DNA of 64,000 bases from Apiosordaria backusii (taxonomy: Eukaryota; Ascomycota; Sordariomycetes; Sordariales; Lasiosphaeriaceae). How positions within the stretch are numbered: the first letter of the stretch is position 1; every line of letters starts with the position of its first letter. The stretch is from NCBI GenBank assembly GCA_030549205.1, contig JAUKTV010000002.1, positions 620,001 through 684,000 on the forward strand. Reading direction: 5' to 3'. The notes under the pieces were generated by a model, which was not told the DNA's origin, did not search any database, and saw only the letters and a program-made list of their open reading frames with translations. This document shows positions 32,002 to 43,229 of this stretch, in pieces. The position numbers were made by a program, and so were the translations under genes.

Positions 32002-34035
32002 ATGACGATCTCCTCCCACAAGCTCACCAAGCTTGGGTTGGCAATCTTGGCAGCCTCCACGGCGTTTGCTGATTCCGAACAACCAAAACGCCGACCCGAC
32101 GAGCCCCTCAACGCTGGCTTCGAGGCTGGCAATCTTCAAGGCTGGCAAGTCGTCCATGGAAATGCATTTGGAGACCGCTCCGTTACCGACTTGGCGTCGT
32201 ACTGGGGTGGCCCCTTTCACCAAGACAAGAAGTACTTCATCTTGGGCACCGCTCAGGCCGGAGAGTCTGCCGTCGGCGAGCTCAAGTCAAGCTCGTTTCG
32301 GGCGGGCTCTGCCCTGAGCTTCCTCGTTAGCGGGGGCTATGATCCGGATAATCTTTACATTGGCCTCGTCAGGGACCGTGACGGCCGATTGCTTCTGAAG
32401 CAGACAGGGATCAATGACGAGGCCTTCATCCGCATTGTCTGGGATACCAAGGAATGGTCCGGCCAAAAGGTCCACATTGTCGTTCACGACAGCAGCACAA
32501 GCGAATCCTGGGGCCACATCAACTTCGACGACCTCCGCCTCGGTGATGATGCTCTCGGCAACGGACACGGGCTGACCTTCCAGCCCATCGGTCAAGCGAA
32601 CCAACCGCCGCGACACAAGCAGCCAGCATGTTCACTCTACGCCAAGGACCCGCTGCGCCCGCAGTACCACTACACGCCGTACCAAGGATGGATCAACGAC
32701 CCGGCCGGTCTTGTCCAGTGGAAAGGACGCCACCATCTCTTCAGCCAATTTTACCCAACTGCTCCATTCTGGGGCCCGATGCACTGGTCCCATGCCGAGA
32801 GCAGCGATGCGGTCCACTGGCGCGAACTTCCTGTCGCTCTCACTCCAAAGGCGGCAGGGCCCGGCGATGACTCTGGACGCTTCACCGGCAGCGCCATGGT
32901 TCATGGGGACGAGTTGCATCTCGTGTTGACCGACTATGTCGACACGAGGGCCCACCCCGGCGCAGTTCAAGAAAATGTCATTGTCGCCAGCAGCAGAGAC
33001 GGCGTCAACTTTACGCTGTCCTCTCGCAATCCCGTCATTCCCGGCCCTCCAGTGGGAGCTCCTGCATTTTTTCGTGATCCCAAAGTCTTTCATGACCCGA
33101 CAGACAACTCTTGGAAGGTGGTTATTGGTGCGACGAACGGTGCCCAGGGGCAGGTTCAGCTGTACCGTTCCGAGTCCTCAGACCCGTTTTCCTGGTCCCA
33201 CGTCGGCGTCATGTACACTGGAGATGGGAGCACCGACGCGCTTTGGGAATGCCCCAACTTCTTCCCCCTCGGCGACAAGTGGGTCCTCTTTTATGGTTCG
33301 AAGGGGGTGGGGTGGTACGAGACGGGGAATTACAATGGCTCCGTGTTCCTGAGCGAGAAGCGTGGTCTCGTTGATGCCGGCCCGGCGAGCTATGCGATGC
33401 AGTGGTACAAGGACGAGTCCGGACGCAACCTAGCCATCTCCTGGATGGCAAACTGGCCAACCTCCAAGTGGCCGAGCCGTGCCAACGGCTGGGCCGGACA
33501 GCAATCCATTACTCGGGAGCTGTTCCTCAGGGCCGACGGCGGCTTGGGTAGCCGTCCCATTGCGGAGCTCGACAGGCTTGCAAGTGGTCCCGCCAAACGG
33601 TTGGGCCCGCTCCAGGTCAGCGACAAAGCCGTTACCATTGGGGACACCAACACAGCGAGGCTGAAGCTCACCATCGACCTCGGAGCGACGAGCGCCTCCT
33701 CCTTGACGCTATCCCTGTTCCAATCTCGGGCAGAGTCTACGCTCCTCACCTACAATACCGGAAGCCAAACTCTGACCTTGGATACCACCAATGCTGGCTA
33801 CGGCCAGGCAGGAAAGTGGGAAGCGGTCCTCGCTAAACCAGCAGACAACAAGCTAACGCTGGACATTTTTCTCGACCGCTCGGTCCTGGAGGTCTTTGCT
33901 GGAGATGGTACTGTCATGTCAGCGACGGTCTGGCCTCGATATCGAGAATCGAGAGGTATTAGCGTCGTTGGGTACCAAGGAACTGTGGCCTTGAGGGCCG
34001 TCTCGGTCACGCCCCTCGGTTCGAGCTGGTGCTAA
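32002..34035 (+). CDS. Secreted GH32 fructan hydrolase (inulinase/levanase/invertase family)
   Basis: A single 677-residue exon. Start chosen at 32002 because a signal peptide follows (hydrophobic LGLAILAASTAFA, likely cleavage after Ala at about residue 23). Residues ~40-175 form an extra beta-sandwich-like module (FEAGNLQGWQVV, YWGGPF, DPDNLYIGLVRD, GHINFDDLRLG) preceding the catalytic domain. Catalytic landmarks are WINDPAG with nucleophile Asp233, FRDPK with Asp359, and WECPNF with acid/base Glu416, then the C-terminal beta-sandwich with DRSVLEVFAGDG. It hydrolyses beta-fructosidic bonds in sucrose or fructans outside the cell; endo- or exo-action cannot be told. Intact and divergent to the sugar porter. 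Confidence 0.92.
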   Translation: MTISSHKLTKLGLAILAASTAFADSEQPKRRPDEPLNAGFEAGNLQGWQVVHGNAFGDRSVTDLASYWGGPFHQDKKYFILGTAQAGESAVGELKSSSFRAGSALSFLVSGGYDPDNLYIGLVRDRDGRLLLKQTGINDEAFIRIVWDTKEWSGQKVHIVVHDSSTSESWGHINFDDLRLGDDALGNGHGLTFQPIGQANQPPRHKQPACSLYAKDPLRPQYHYTPYQGWINDPAGLVQWKGRHHLFSQFYPTAPFWGPMHWSHAESSDAVHWRELPVALTPKAAGPGDDSGRFTGSAMVHGDELHLVLTDYVDTRAHPGAVQENVIVASSRDGVNFTLSSRNPVIPGPPVGAPAFFRDPKVFHDPTDNSWKVVIGATNGAQGQVQLYRSESSDPFSWSHVGVMYTGDGSTDALWECPNFFPLGDKWVLFYGSKGVGWYETGNYNGSVFLSEKRGLVDAGPASYAMQWYKDESGRNLAISWMANWPTSKWPSRANGWAGQQSITRELFLRADGGLGSRPIAELDRLASGPAKRLGPLQVSDKAVTIGDTNTARLKLTIDLGATSASSLTLSLFQSRAESTLLTYNTGSQTLTLDTTNAGYGQAGKWEAVLAKPADNKLTLDIFLDRSVLEVFAGDGTVMSATVWPRYRESRGISVVGYQGTVALRAVSVTPLGSSWC

Positions 34036-34330
34036 ACACAACTCGAAATGTCGGCCAACTGTCTCTGGTGTAGCGTCCAAATCCTTGTAATTAGTCAACC
34101 ACTCACAGCTGAACTTTGTATATAGCGCATGCATCCTGGCCACGCAAGGTTGGAGAATTGATCATTGATGGAATACCTTTTCTCTGATGCAAATGAGCAA
34201 GAGTGATCAGTTGGGCTGGGGCTTGCCGAAAAAGGATCAAGCCTCCCCATCCGCACTCCGTATGTACTCTACCACAGGGGTAAGTTAAACCTGTGGGGCA
34301 TGTACCAATCCAAACAGGGGTCAACACTGT
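34036..34330. other. Spacer between GH32 gene and Tc1-like element
   Basis: Short GC-balanced spacer without a gene. Confidence 0.5.
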
Positions 34331-34363
34331 ACAATATAATTGCCCAATCTACATACAAAAAAA

Positions 34364-35021
34364 CTAATATTTCGTATGCATTCCATTCGCCTCAATTACT
34401 GCTTTGCAGCGCGCAGGCATCTGGTTGATCAGACTCTCCAGATACGATTCTGGAAGCTCTCTCCAGGCCTCTTCAACATACCCTTTCAGGCGAGGATAGG
34501 TTGGCTTCTCCTCCAGGCCGTACTTATCTTCAATATAATCCTTCATCCAATTCCAACAAGACTCAATCGGATTTAAATCCGGTGAGTAAGGAGGCCATTC
34601 AACTACCTCAATCTTCCGATTTTGAAGATCCTTCTTCGTTCCAGCTGCTCGATGACCCGGGGCACCATCCTGTATAAAGGAGAGTTGAACACCAGTTGCC
34701 TCCTTTACATTGTCGATCAGTTCGTGAACAGTAGGAAGGATATGTCTGCGATAGGATTGTTTGTTGATAGAACCCCAATCCTTTTCCCAGAATATCCCTT
34801 CGCCTTTAGTTATACCGTAAAAACAACCCCAGAACATCCATCCTCCTTTTCTCTGGTGCTTTTCCACAATACAGGTTGGATCCCACTCCTCATCAATACG
34901 GCGTGTGACGAACTGCTTGCGATGAGGGGTCGAGGGGCAATCTAGGCTGAAGGAGCTCGAATAGCAAGGCGAATCTGATCTTTTGTATAGCCTGTAGCCT
35001 CCTGAATTTCTAGCTGGCTTA
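34364..35021 (-). pseudogene. Tc1-like transposase, C-terminal part (DD34E)
   Basis: After the copia boundary the minus strand reads LEIQEATGYTKDQIRLAIRA (helix-turn-helix), then a stop and a jump to HRKQFVTRRIDEEWDPTCIV, KGGWMFWGCFYG, IFWEKDWGSINKQSY, FIQDGAPGHRA (second catalytic Asp), EWPPYSPDLNPIESCWNWMK (third, Glu, 35 residues later so DD34E), and YLESLINQMPARCKAVIEAN. The stretch between the HTH region and HRKQF, which should hold the first catalytic Asp (WSDE motif), is missing, so this is an internal deletion. The element cannot move itself. Confidence 0.85.
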
Positions 35022-35174
35022 TGTGGAACAATATTGTAGGCAAAAACTCTGTCAATTCTGGTATTGTATATGGTAGGAAGCCTAGGTAGGTATAGACTTC
35101 CGAGCCGTATAGCTTAGGTCCTACTGCCAAAGTCTTAATTTCCCTAACAGTAGGCCTCCTATACTATTCTAACA
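35022..35174 (-). repeat. 3' LTR of the copia element
   Basis: On the minus strand it begins TGTTAGAATAG and ends TTGTTCCACA; 153 bp, same length as its partner. It differs from the partner mainly by transitions, with the T/A states here. It is the more mutated copy. Confidence 0.85.
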
Positions 35175-38100
35175 TACCCCCTAGCTAATACCTTACCTAA
35201 GGCTATTAGGTGCCTATTTCCGTAAACCTAAAGCCTGTTTTCTTCTGAATTCCTTATCTTTCTTATAATATTACCGCTCTATACTATTCTATAGTATCTA
35301 TTAAGTCTAGGCTATACTTATTAGCTTCCTTTTTAACTATTACTACCGCTCTATCTTTGTTCCCTATAAACTACAGTTCCCTAGTCTCTTAGCTTTCTTC
35401 TTCTTCTTTTGTATCCTTTAACGGCTTTAGGTTTTTTTTCTTCAATTCTTACTTTCTAATTAAGTCCTTTATATCTTTTACTTTAATAAGGTCTCTAAAT
35501 TTAGTAAACTTTTCTTTTATAAGTGCTTTCGTTAAGCTATTAGCTAGTATCTTCCTAATAGTTAAATATTCTATTAAGATTTCCTTTTACTATTGCCTTT
35601 TCTAAAGTTAGTAGTTATAAATATCGATATATTGGAGTTTTATTTATAGGATATTAAGGTCTATAGTTATTAACTAAATAGTTTAAATATTATTATACTA
35701 TACTTTAATCTTACTATTATTATTTAATTTTATATTTAATTCTTATATTAAACGGATCTTATATATAGCTTCTTTAATAACTTATAATAAAGCTAAAAGC
35801 TTTACTTTTATAGTTAAGGTAATAACGGTATTTTATTTATTAACTCTTTAACTAATAATACTATTGAAAAGCCTTATTATATAGGCTTATAAGCTTTTTC
35901 GGTTAATAAGGTTATTTATAAATAAGGTATTAAAGAAGACTTTAAAGGTATCCTTACCTTCTAGCTTTAATATATAAATACTAGTTAATAATAGATAGCC
36001 TAATATCTGTTTAGTAATAAATTGGTAGATTGTATTAGGATTTATATTAAAGCTGGCTAATTTAAAGACTATAAAGGCGATATTTAGCTTACTAATAACG
36101 GCTATATAGAAAAGAGAGTTAATAAGTTATTAATAGTAGTAAGTTTACTTATAATTGGCTATTCTTTTATTAGAAACTAGCTTTTTATTGGTTATCGGAG
36201 TTTAAGGCCTTTTATTAAAAAGTTAGTTATTAAAGTAGACGAGTTTACCGATATATTTATATTAAAAAAGTTAAGTTAGCCTGTTTAGTCTATCCTTTAG
36301 TACTTTTATACTTAAGAAATATTAAAGGCTCTCTTTTCTTTATAAAGTAAAGTAGGTTCGAAGTCCTTTTACTAATTTATTTATAAGGTACCGTTTTCTT
36401 TATAGAAAGGTAATTGCAATATCGTTTATATAGAAGAAGATAATAACTCTATTCTTTATATAGTAATATTACTTATAAGACATTGCCTTATACTTTAAAG
36501 TAGTAAAAATGCTAGTAAAATTCCGTTATTATAAAAGTAGAGATTCCTTTAAGCTATATAGAGCTTTTTTTAAAAGAAGTACCTTATTAGTAATTCTCTT
36601 AGCTTTTAGTAAAATCTATATATAAATAGTATATAGGAAGTTAATATAAATAAAGGCATTAACGATATTGTATTATAATATTTTAAGGTCGAATTTTACT
36701 ATAATAGAAATTAAGGTTTTAAACGACTTCCCTATTAAAGTAATAGCGTAGGTATTTTCCATTATAGTTTTAACTTATTAATTGCCTTTTATAATTAACT
36801 TAGCCTTAACTTTCTATAAAAAATTATACTTATTAAGCTTATAAGTAAATACCTATATACTATTAAGGACTTAATACCTTAAGGCCCTTATTTAGTTAAC
36901 TACCTTTTAAGACTTTATTTCCTTATAGCTTTATAGATAGTCTTTAATTACCGCTTTAAATAGGTTCCGGTAAGGGTGGTTTTTTAATTGTTTATAGTTT
37001 TTTAAAGGATTAGAAAGCTCCTTATAGTAGATTTTTACTGTAAATTCTATACTATTTATATAAGTTTTATTAGGTTTTTTTAACTTAGTAAATTCTTTAA
37101 ACTTAAAAAGGCTTATAGTTAACTTTTAAATTTTATATTTTATAGGAATTATACTTTTTTCTATCTCTTTTTCTATAATAAAGTTGGCTTTTTAAAGACT
37201 ATACCGGTATTTAATAGTATAAAGGTTTATAGGTTCTAAATCTTTAAGTTTAGTAGTATTTTCTATAGAGTTTATTCTAAAAGTAGGACTTTCTATTAGA
37301 AAGCTTATATAAAGAAGAGTGTTTTTAAATATTAAGAAAGTACTTAAAGGTTTTAATAACTTTAGCTAATTAGACCTTTTAAGCTTAGTTACTTTTTCTA
37401 GCCTTATCTTTAAGGTATACTTAAAGTATAACTATTTAGAAGAATTCTCCGGTATTAATAGAGGTTTTATATTGTTCTATAAAGTAGGTTATTTATTATT
37501 AAATTCTTTCTTAAGTAAATTAGTAAAAGGATCTTAATAGTAGTTAATATAAAAGTAGTATTTACTTATTACTAGGTTACTAACTAGGTCCTTTTTATAG
37601 ATTTTAATAATTAAAGTAGCTAACTTTATAATTGTGAGTCTTATAAGGTTATTAATAAAGTTATCTTTCTTTTCTATAAGCCTTTTATTCTTTTTAAACT
37701 CTATATTTTTAGCTTTAATAATTTTATTAAATACTAAGTTTTAAATCCTAAAAATCTTAATGCCTTTATATCTTATTAGATATTTAATAAAGGTTTAAAG
37801 TTAAAGTTTCCTTATTTTGTTTTCTCCTTTATAAACATTAAAAGATATATAGTAAGCTTTATATTTATATACTTTAATATAACCTCTTTAGGGCTTTAGT
37901 ATATTAAACGGTATTAAACTATCCTTTTATCATTTAATAGAATAGAAGATTTATATAGAAGTCTGCTATTTAAAGTAAACCTTAAGTATTTGGTTATAAA
38001 GGTATACCGCTGCTTTTATAATTTCTTTCTATAGAAATTTAAATAACTTAGCTAATACCTTTATTATAATGGCTTTCCTTTTAATATTACTTTTTAAATA

Positions 38101-40882
38101 TTTAGCTTTACCGTTTTAGTCCTAACGGTCTAAAGTAAAAGGCTTATAAATAATTCCTAAATTTTCTAATATATCCTTTATCTTTATTAACGTTATTATT
38201 TTATTATTACTTTATAAAGTCTATACTAATATAGTATATTAGTAAAATAAGTAATAGAATAGCTTTATTATTACGTTAATAATTCCCTTACTTTTACAGT
38301 TCTTAAAGTAATAGGGAAAAGTTATCTTACTATAGTAGTTAATAAAAAGAATAAAGTATTTAAAACCTTATAAGTTTTCTTTATATTCGAAGAGGTCTAC
38401 TATCTATACTTTATTTAAATAATAAAGATTTAGCCTTAATTAAATACTTTATATATTTTTAATTTTAGCCTATATATAAGCTTTATAGTTTTTAATAGTA
38501 GGATAGTTATAAATATCTAAAAATTACTATTCTACTTTTTTACCTTTAAAGCTTTGCTTTAATTTAATTGGCCGGTAAAGTTTAGACTTAACCTTAAAAC
38601 TTAGCTAGCCGGTTAAGTCTTAAGATTAAGCTTTTTTTACTTTTTTTTAAAGGTCTTTTTTTTCTTTACCTTTTAAAGATCTATAGATACTACCTTTCTT
38701 TATAGTTAGGAAGTTTTTAGAAATTCTATTTAAAATTTATAGCTTTATACCTTTAGCGTTTTTAACGAATTTTATTACTATTTATTAATTAGTATAGTTA
38801 AACTAAAGGTATTAAATTGCTAATAAGATAATAAAAGCTAGCCTTTTTCTTTAAATATAAAAGATATTATAGTAAATAAGTAACTTTAAAGATTTTATAG
38901 TTAGATTAATATATTCAATAATTATTTAACTATAAGTTTTTTAAAGTAGGACAATTACTTTACTTAAAAAGCTTTATAAGTAATTTTCTAATATTTTATT
39001 GTCTTATTAAATTCTAAAATCTCTTAGTATTTTAAATAATACTAAGTTAATAGTAAAGTCCTTATAATAGGCTATATTATAAAGCTATAAAGTCCTTAAT
39101 CTCTATAAGGTTTATATATAAATATCGACTTCTTTATAATTAACGATAAGGACTATTAAGCTTTTTATTATAATATAGTCCTTTAAAGCTATAGGTCGAA
39201 AGTAGTTAAAGTAATTGATTTTATTAAAGATATAAAAAGTAATATCGGAATTGAAAATCGTTAAGCGATAAAGTAGGTATTTTAATATAAAAAAGTAAAA
39301 CTTTAATATCGGTTATTTTAAAATTCTTAAAAAAACCTTACCTTTTAATTGTAAAAAAACGGTATTTACTATTATATACTTAATAAGTTAATGTTTATAG
39401 TATACTATAGTAAAAGACCGGACTTTTTACTTTTTAAGTTAATTTCTTTATAGTTTCTCTTTATTATTACTTTTTTCTTCCTTTCTTACTTAATTAACTT
39501 CTTTACTTAGCTTTCTATTAGTATTAAGGACTGTTTAAATAAAGGCTTTAATTAAAGAATTAAAGCAGAATTGTAAGTTTTTAAAGACCTTTTTTAATAA
39601 GATATAGTAGCAGTTGTTAATTTTATACTTATTTTTACAGTAAATACTATAGATTAGGGTTTTTTTATTAGAAAGCTTAAAGTTTAAACTAAAGTTTTGC
39701 CTTTTCTATTTAGTCGAATTGTCTTAAAGACTATAATTCCCTTAACCTTAGTTACTTTAGCTTTAATTACTATAGCCTTTCCTTATATCGTCTTTTTTTA
39801 TTATATCGCTATAGAAGGTTAAAAAAGTATTTACAGTTTTCGGCTTTTTAATTTCTTTATAAGTATAGAGTATTTTATCTTTAATATTTCTAGCAATTTC
39901 TTTAAAAGTTAGTTTATTAAATAGTATATAGTATTTTTAATTTATTTTAAAGTTAAAAGCCTATAAAAAAAGTAAAGGATTTCTACTTACTATTTAAAAG
40001 AGGCCTATTAACTAAATAGTAGGATTAAAGGTATTAAAGGTATGAAATTCTTTAATTATATAGAAGACTTCCTTTTAAGTAATTGCCTATTCCTTTACTT
40101 TTTTAAGGTTATTAGTAGATTTAAAGGATTTAACATACTTTTTAAGCTTTTCTTAATAGTAAAGGCGGTATTTATCTTTATTAAAAATTATAGTCTTTTT
40201 AAGGATATTAAAGTCACTAATAAAGCTATGGTCTTCTTTATAATAAGTATTTTAAAGGCTTATTTTAATATAGTTAGTAACCTACTTATTAAGCTTTTAA
40301 AAGGTGTCTTAAACCTTATTGTAGTTTTTTATTATTTTTATAAGGTAATTTAAGTCGAATTTATATTCCTTCTTTCCTTTAATAATAAGGTTATTTATTA
40401 TATATATAGGTTTTAAAACCTTTTCTAGTAAGTTTAGGACTTCTTTATTACTTCTACTTCTAGCTTTAATAGCCGATACAGTTATCTAAGTATAAGCAGT
40501 ATAGTTAAAGTGCTTTTAAAGCCTCTACTTATATTACTTATAGGCTTTAAATTTGTATTTATAGTATATAATAGTTATATATATTTTAGTATACTTTATA
40601 TTGTAAATATTTAGAATAGTCAGCTTTTTAAGTATAGGAATACAGTTCTTTAGATCGATATATACTTAATCGTTTTATATATAGTACTTTAGGGCAGTTT
40701 TAAATATCTATTAGTTATTAGGTCTATTAAAGAAGACCGTATCTTACTTTTTAGCGGCTATAAAAAGAGTGGTTAAATCGAATGCTATAGTAATAGGTTT
40801 TTTATAGTGGTTTTATTAGTAGGTAGGTCTTTTGCGAATAGCTTTAAAAATAGGCTTTAAAATCAACACTCTGACTGCAAAT
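35175..40882 (-). pseudogene. copia gag-pol, RIP-inactivated
   Basis: The minus-strand integrase core near 38420-38110 reads VDLFEYKENL, GFKYFILFINYYSKITFPYY, NKIITLIKIKDILENLGIIY and KPFTLDR, matching the copia integrase pattern before the NGGAER motif. The reverse transcriptase active-site block reads IIFFYINDIAIT near 36430 (YVDDI). RNase H and C-terminal pieces follow to 35.3 kb (ITLTIKVKLLALL, VIKEAIYKIRL). Stops occupy Gln and Trp positions throughout. The gag part (39.3-40.8 kb) is too decayed to define. Plus-strand frames such as 40042-40353 are antisense. Confidence 0.8.
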
Positions 40883-41035
40883 TGTAGAACAATATTGTGG
40901 GCAAAAACTCTGTCAATTCTGGTATTGTACATAGTAGGAAGCCCAGGTAGGTGTGGACTTCCGAGCTGTATAGCTCAGGTCCCACTGCCAAGGTCTTAAT
41001 TTCCCTAACAGTGGGCCTCCCATACTATTCTGACA
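40883..41035 (-). repeat. 5' LTR of the copia element
   Basis: On the minus strand it begins TGTCAGAATAGTATGGGAGG and ends TTGTTCTACA; 153 bp. Open frames crossing it (40913-41269) are artefacts joining the Tc1 N-terminus to the LTR. Confidence 0.85.
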
Positions 41036-41127
41036 GCTCAAACGGCCATCAAAATACAAAGTACGAACGCGTTGACGCTCATCAGTAGTAAGCTGGCTAC
41101 GGCCAGTAGAACCGACTGGTCGAGGCA
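41036..41127 (-). pseudogene. Tc1-like transposase, N-terminal part
   Basis: From an ATG at about 41127 the minus strand reads MPRPVGSTGRSQLTTDERQR, then VRTLYFDGRLS, the usual start and first helix of this transposase family. It is cut by the copia LTR. Removing copia and one target copy would place it in frame with SQLEIQEATG of the downstream part. Confidence 0.8.
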
Positions 41128-41532
41128 TGTTGACGTGGATTGAGGAGTTGAAAGGTTGAAATTCTGGCCAAGCGCCAAATTTGCCAGGTGCGGGGCCAGG
41201 TGCGGCACTATTGCCGAAATAGGAGGTACCTGACAAGGGGGTTTTACTTTTGTATGTAACATAGTACACCTCCCCTCCCCCCCCCGCCCCGCCCCCCTTG
41301 TAAATACACTACAGAGCTACCCCAAGAATGCCAAGTCCGGGGTCAGACGCTACTGACCCAGTTGGTCACTCGCTTGGGGTAATACCCCGCTCTCGGGAAA
41401 CTTTTATTTGCAACAACGGTGCAAGTACAAAACCCCAGCCTTGCTTGACTCGTCCCTCGCGTAACTTCAAGTTGTTTTGTGACACTCGGTGATTCTGCTC
41501 CCTCCCACCGAAACACCACCCAAGCCGTCGAA

Positions 41533-42641
41533 ATGGGCGACACAGCAGCTGGTCAGCAGGCCAAGCCATCAGTCCCCGGCAGACTGACTCTTGAAGCATG
41601 GTCGCAGGGCTTCATGGTTGGCGGTTTGGTAATCATGTGTGGAATTACCCTTGCAAATATGCGGCGAAGAGTCCTGCTCCACAAGCTTATCTTGCTTGAG
41701 GTCAGCGACCCTTTGGAATTTCAACCACATAATGATAGTCCCGTGCTGATAATGGCCTCGCAGCTTGTACTCGCTCTTCCGAATGGCTTCTTTATCTTTT
41801 TCGATCCTCCAGCTTGGGGCTGGTTTCTCTCGTCCACCGTCGTCCCGCTCATCGCATCCTGGACACTCCACAATGTCATTGCGTGGATGAAGAGCAGGCC
41901 GTTCCTGGGACGCCGAGGCAGTTTCATCTATATTGGCAGCGTCACCCTCGTTCAGCCCTATTGGGTCCTCGAGATATATGCGAATTTCGCCTACTTCAAC
42001 GGCAACCGCAGTCATCTCTTCACTTCAACACGACCGTACGAAGCCCTTTTCCGGTATGTAACGCTGCTCTATACGTAAAGTGGTTTCTCATCCTACGGTC
42101 TGCTGATGTGCCCGTGACCAGAGATCCGTGGTGGATATTCACCATTGTCAATCTCTTCTGGAATATCATGTTCCGCTACGAGCTGGGCTTCATCGAGATT
42201 GTCCGAGTGTCTCCTCGTTTCGGCATCCTGCTTCTCTGCATGGCTCTGAGTGTTATTAGCATCATCGTCGACCTTCTGTCCATGACCCCGGTGATTCCAA
42301 TAGGCGTCATCAACCCGTTCTGGAAATTTGCTTTTGTCTTCAAATGCTTTACCGATAGCATTATCCTCGATGACTTCAAGTCGGCTTTGGACAAACTCAG
42401 TCACCATCGAATGGCTCAGATCCTCCCTTTCAATGTTCTAGAGGACACAGAATCGGAACGGGGCAGCATCCCTCAAAGAGAACGCAAGTGGCCAGGGAAA
42501 TATGGCGGAAAGCCGGATAGAAAATCAGTCATGGAGATGGACACGATTTCCAGGAAACTGGGCATTGAGTTAGACGATGGTGGTCTTTGTTCTCCGTCTC
42601 CAGCTGTCATCCATTACGTAGAAAACAAAGCACGCATATGA
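41533..42641 (+). CDS. Multi-pass membrane protein of unknown function
   Basis: Exons 41533-42053 and 42122-42641, about 346 residues. The 68-bp intron (GTATGT to CCAG) joins ALFR to DPWWIFTIV. Seven or eight hydrophobic segments are visible: GFMVGGLVIMCGITLANM, VLIMASQLVLALPNGFFIFF, WFLSSTVVPLIASWTLHNVI, SFIYIGSVTLVQPYWVLEI, WWIFTIVNLFWNIMF, FGILLLCMALSVISIIVDLL and FWKFAFVFKCFTDSIIL, then a ~75-residue charged cytosolic tail. The pattern is that of fungal integral membrane proteins of the PTH11/rhodopsin-like type, but no specific motif proves that. It begins about 260 bp from the dead Tc1-like element, yet is intact. Confidence 0.7.
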
Positions 42642-42985
42642 GTGTGAGGATTATCTCGATTTCGAGTGCCAAGCTCGTAGTCCAGTGATTGCGCACACGT
42701 AAGAGCAGCTGTAGGCCAACATTGGCGCAAGGTCAGCCGTGAGGAGGTCTACGACTGCCCCGTGTTCTGCCTTGCGACAAGAACGGCAGGTTGTCCATAG
42801 CCGACACTCCATTCCGCTAGCTACGCAACGCTCGCCCGAATGCCACCCGGGAGGCGCATTCGTTCTAGGTACGCTGCGGTGTAGATCATCCGCTCCATGG
42901 CCTTTCGGAATGCTCGTTGGGTTCTTACGATCTTAGGCAGCTACTCCTTCGTCCTGTGAATCCGACCTTCCGGGACGCGCTGTGA
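42642..42985. other. Spacer, no gene
   Basis: Only a short featureless frame (42739-42936). Confidence 0.4.
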
Positions 42986-42989
42986 GTGG

Positions 42990-43229
42990 GTGTTGTTAAG
43001 GGCTTCGTGCAGCTTTTGCGACGTCTCGAGCCGAGCTCCGTGGGGGCCCTGAAGAAGCTTCTGTGCACCTTCAACGGTTGTCTTCAAGCTGTCGGTATGT
43101 TGTCGCAGGCGCTCGATGTCGGCCCTGGCGTTCTTGACCGCGGAGTAGTATTCGAGACAGAGAGAGGCGACCTTGGCGGCCAGCTCGACTACCGCGATGG
43201 TGCTTGCGGCTGCCCCCAGCCCCTCCATC
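42990..43229 (-). pseudogene. N-terminal fragment of a fungal STAND/NLR protein
   Basis: From ATG 43229 the minus strand reads MEGLGAAASTIAVVELAAKV, ASLCLEYYSAVKNARADIER, LRQHTDSLKTTVEGAQKLL and GARLETSQKLHEALN. This is the helical N-terminal domain found at the start of many fungal NLR/STAND proteins (Fungal_N type, prion-like or membrane-acting effector domains). After HEALNN the frame leaves the family and stops at 42941. There is no nucleotide-binding domain. It is a second NLR relic in the window, unrelated in domain type to the one at 24-26 kb. Confidence 0.65.

Larger units (their letters stand above)
35022..41035 (-). mobile_element. Full-length RIP-mutated Ty1/copia retrotransposon
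   Basis: 6,014 bp with 153-bp LTRs (35022-35174 and 40883-41035), on the minus strand. Flanks are GCTTA (35017-35021) and GCTCA (41036-41040), a 5-bp target duplication differing by one C/T transition. A purine tract (GCTAGGGGGTA on the minus strand) precedes the 3' LTR. The order gag, integrase, reverse transcriptase, RNase H from right to left identifies Ty1/copia. The interior is saturated with TAA/TAG. It sits inside the Tc1-like transposase gene. Confidence 0.85.
34330..41275 (-). mobile_element. Tc1-like DNA transposon, internally deleted and split by a copia element
   Basis: A minus-strand Tc1-like transposase lies in two parts, N-terminal at about 41127-41036 and the rest at 35021-34364, separated by a complete Ty1/copia insertion. 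Weak inverted ends can be seen: GTACAATATAAT with TACATACAAAA near 34328-34356, and their inverse GTATGTAACATAGTAC near 41250-41267. The exact termini are uncertain. Confidence 0.6.

Noticed and set aside
40042..40353. 103-codon plus-strand hydrophobic frame
   Set aside because: It is antisense inside the RIP-mutated copia gag region; AT-rich DNA readily gives Phe/Leu/Ile/Lys frames.
40913..41269. 118-codon minus-strand frame as one gene
   Set aside because: It is a chimera of Tc1 transposase N-terminus and copia LTR.
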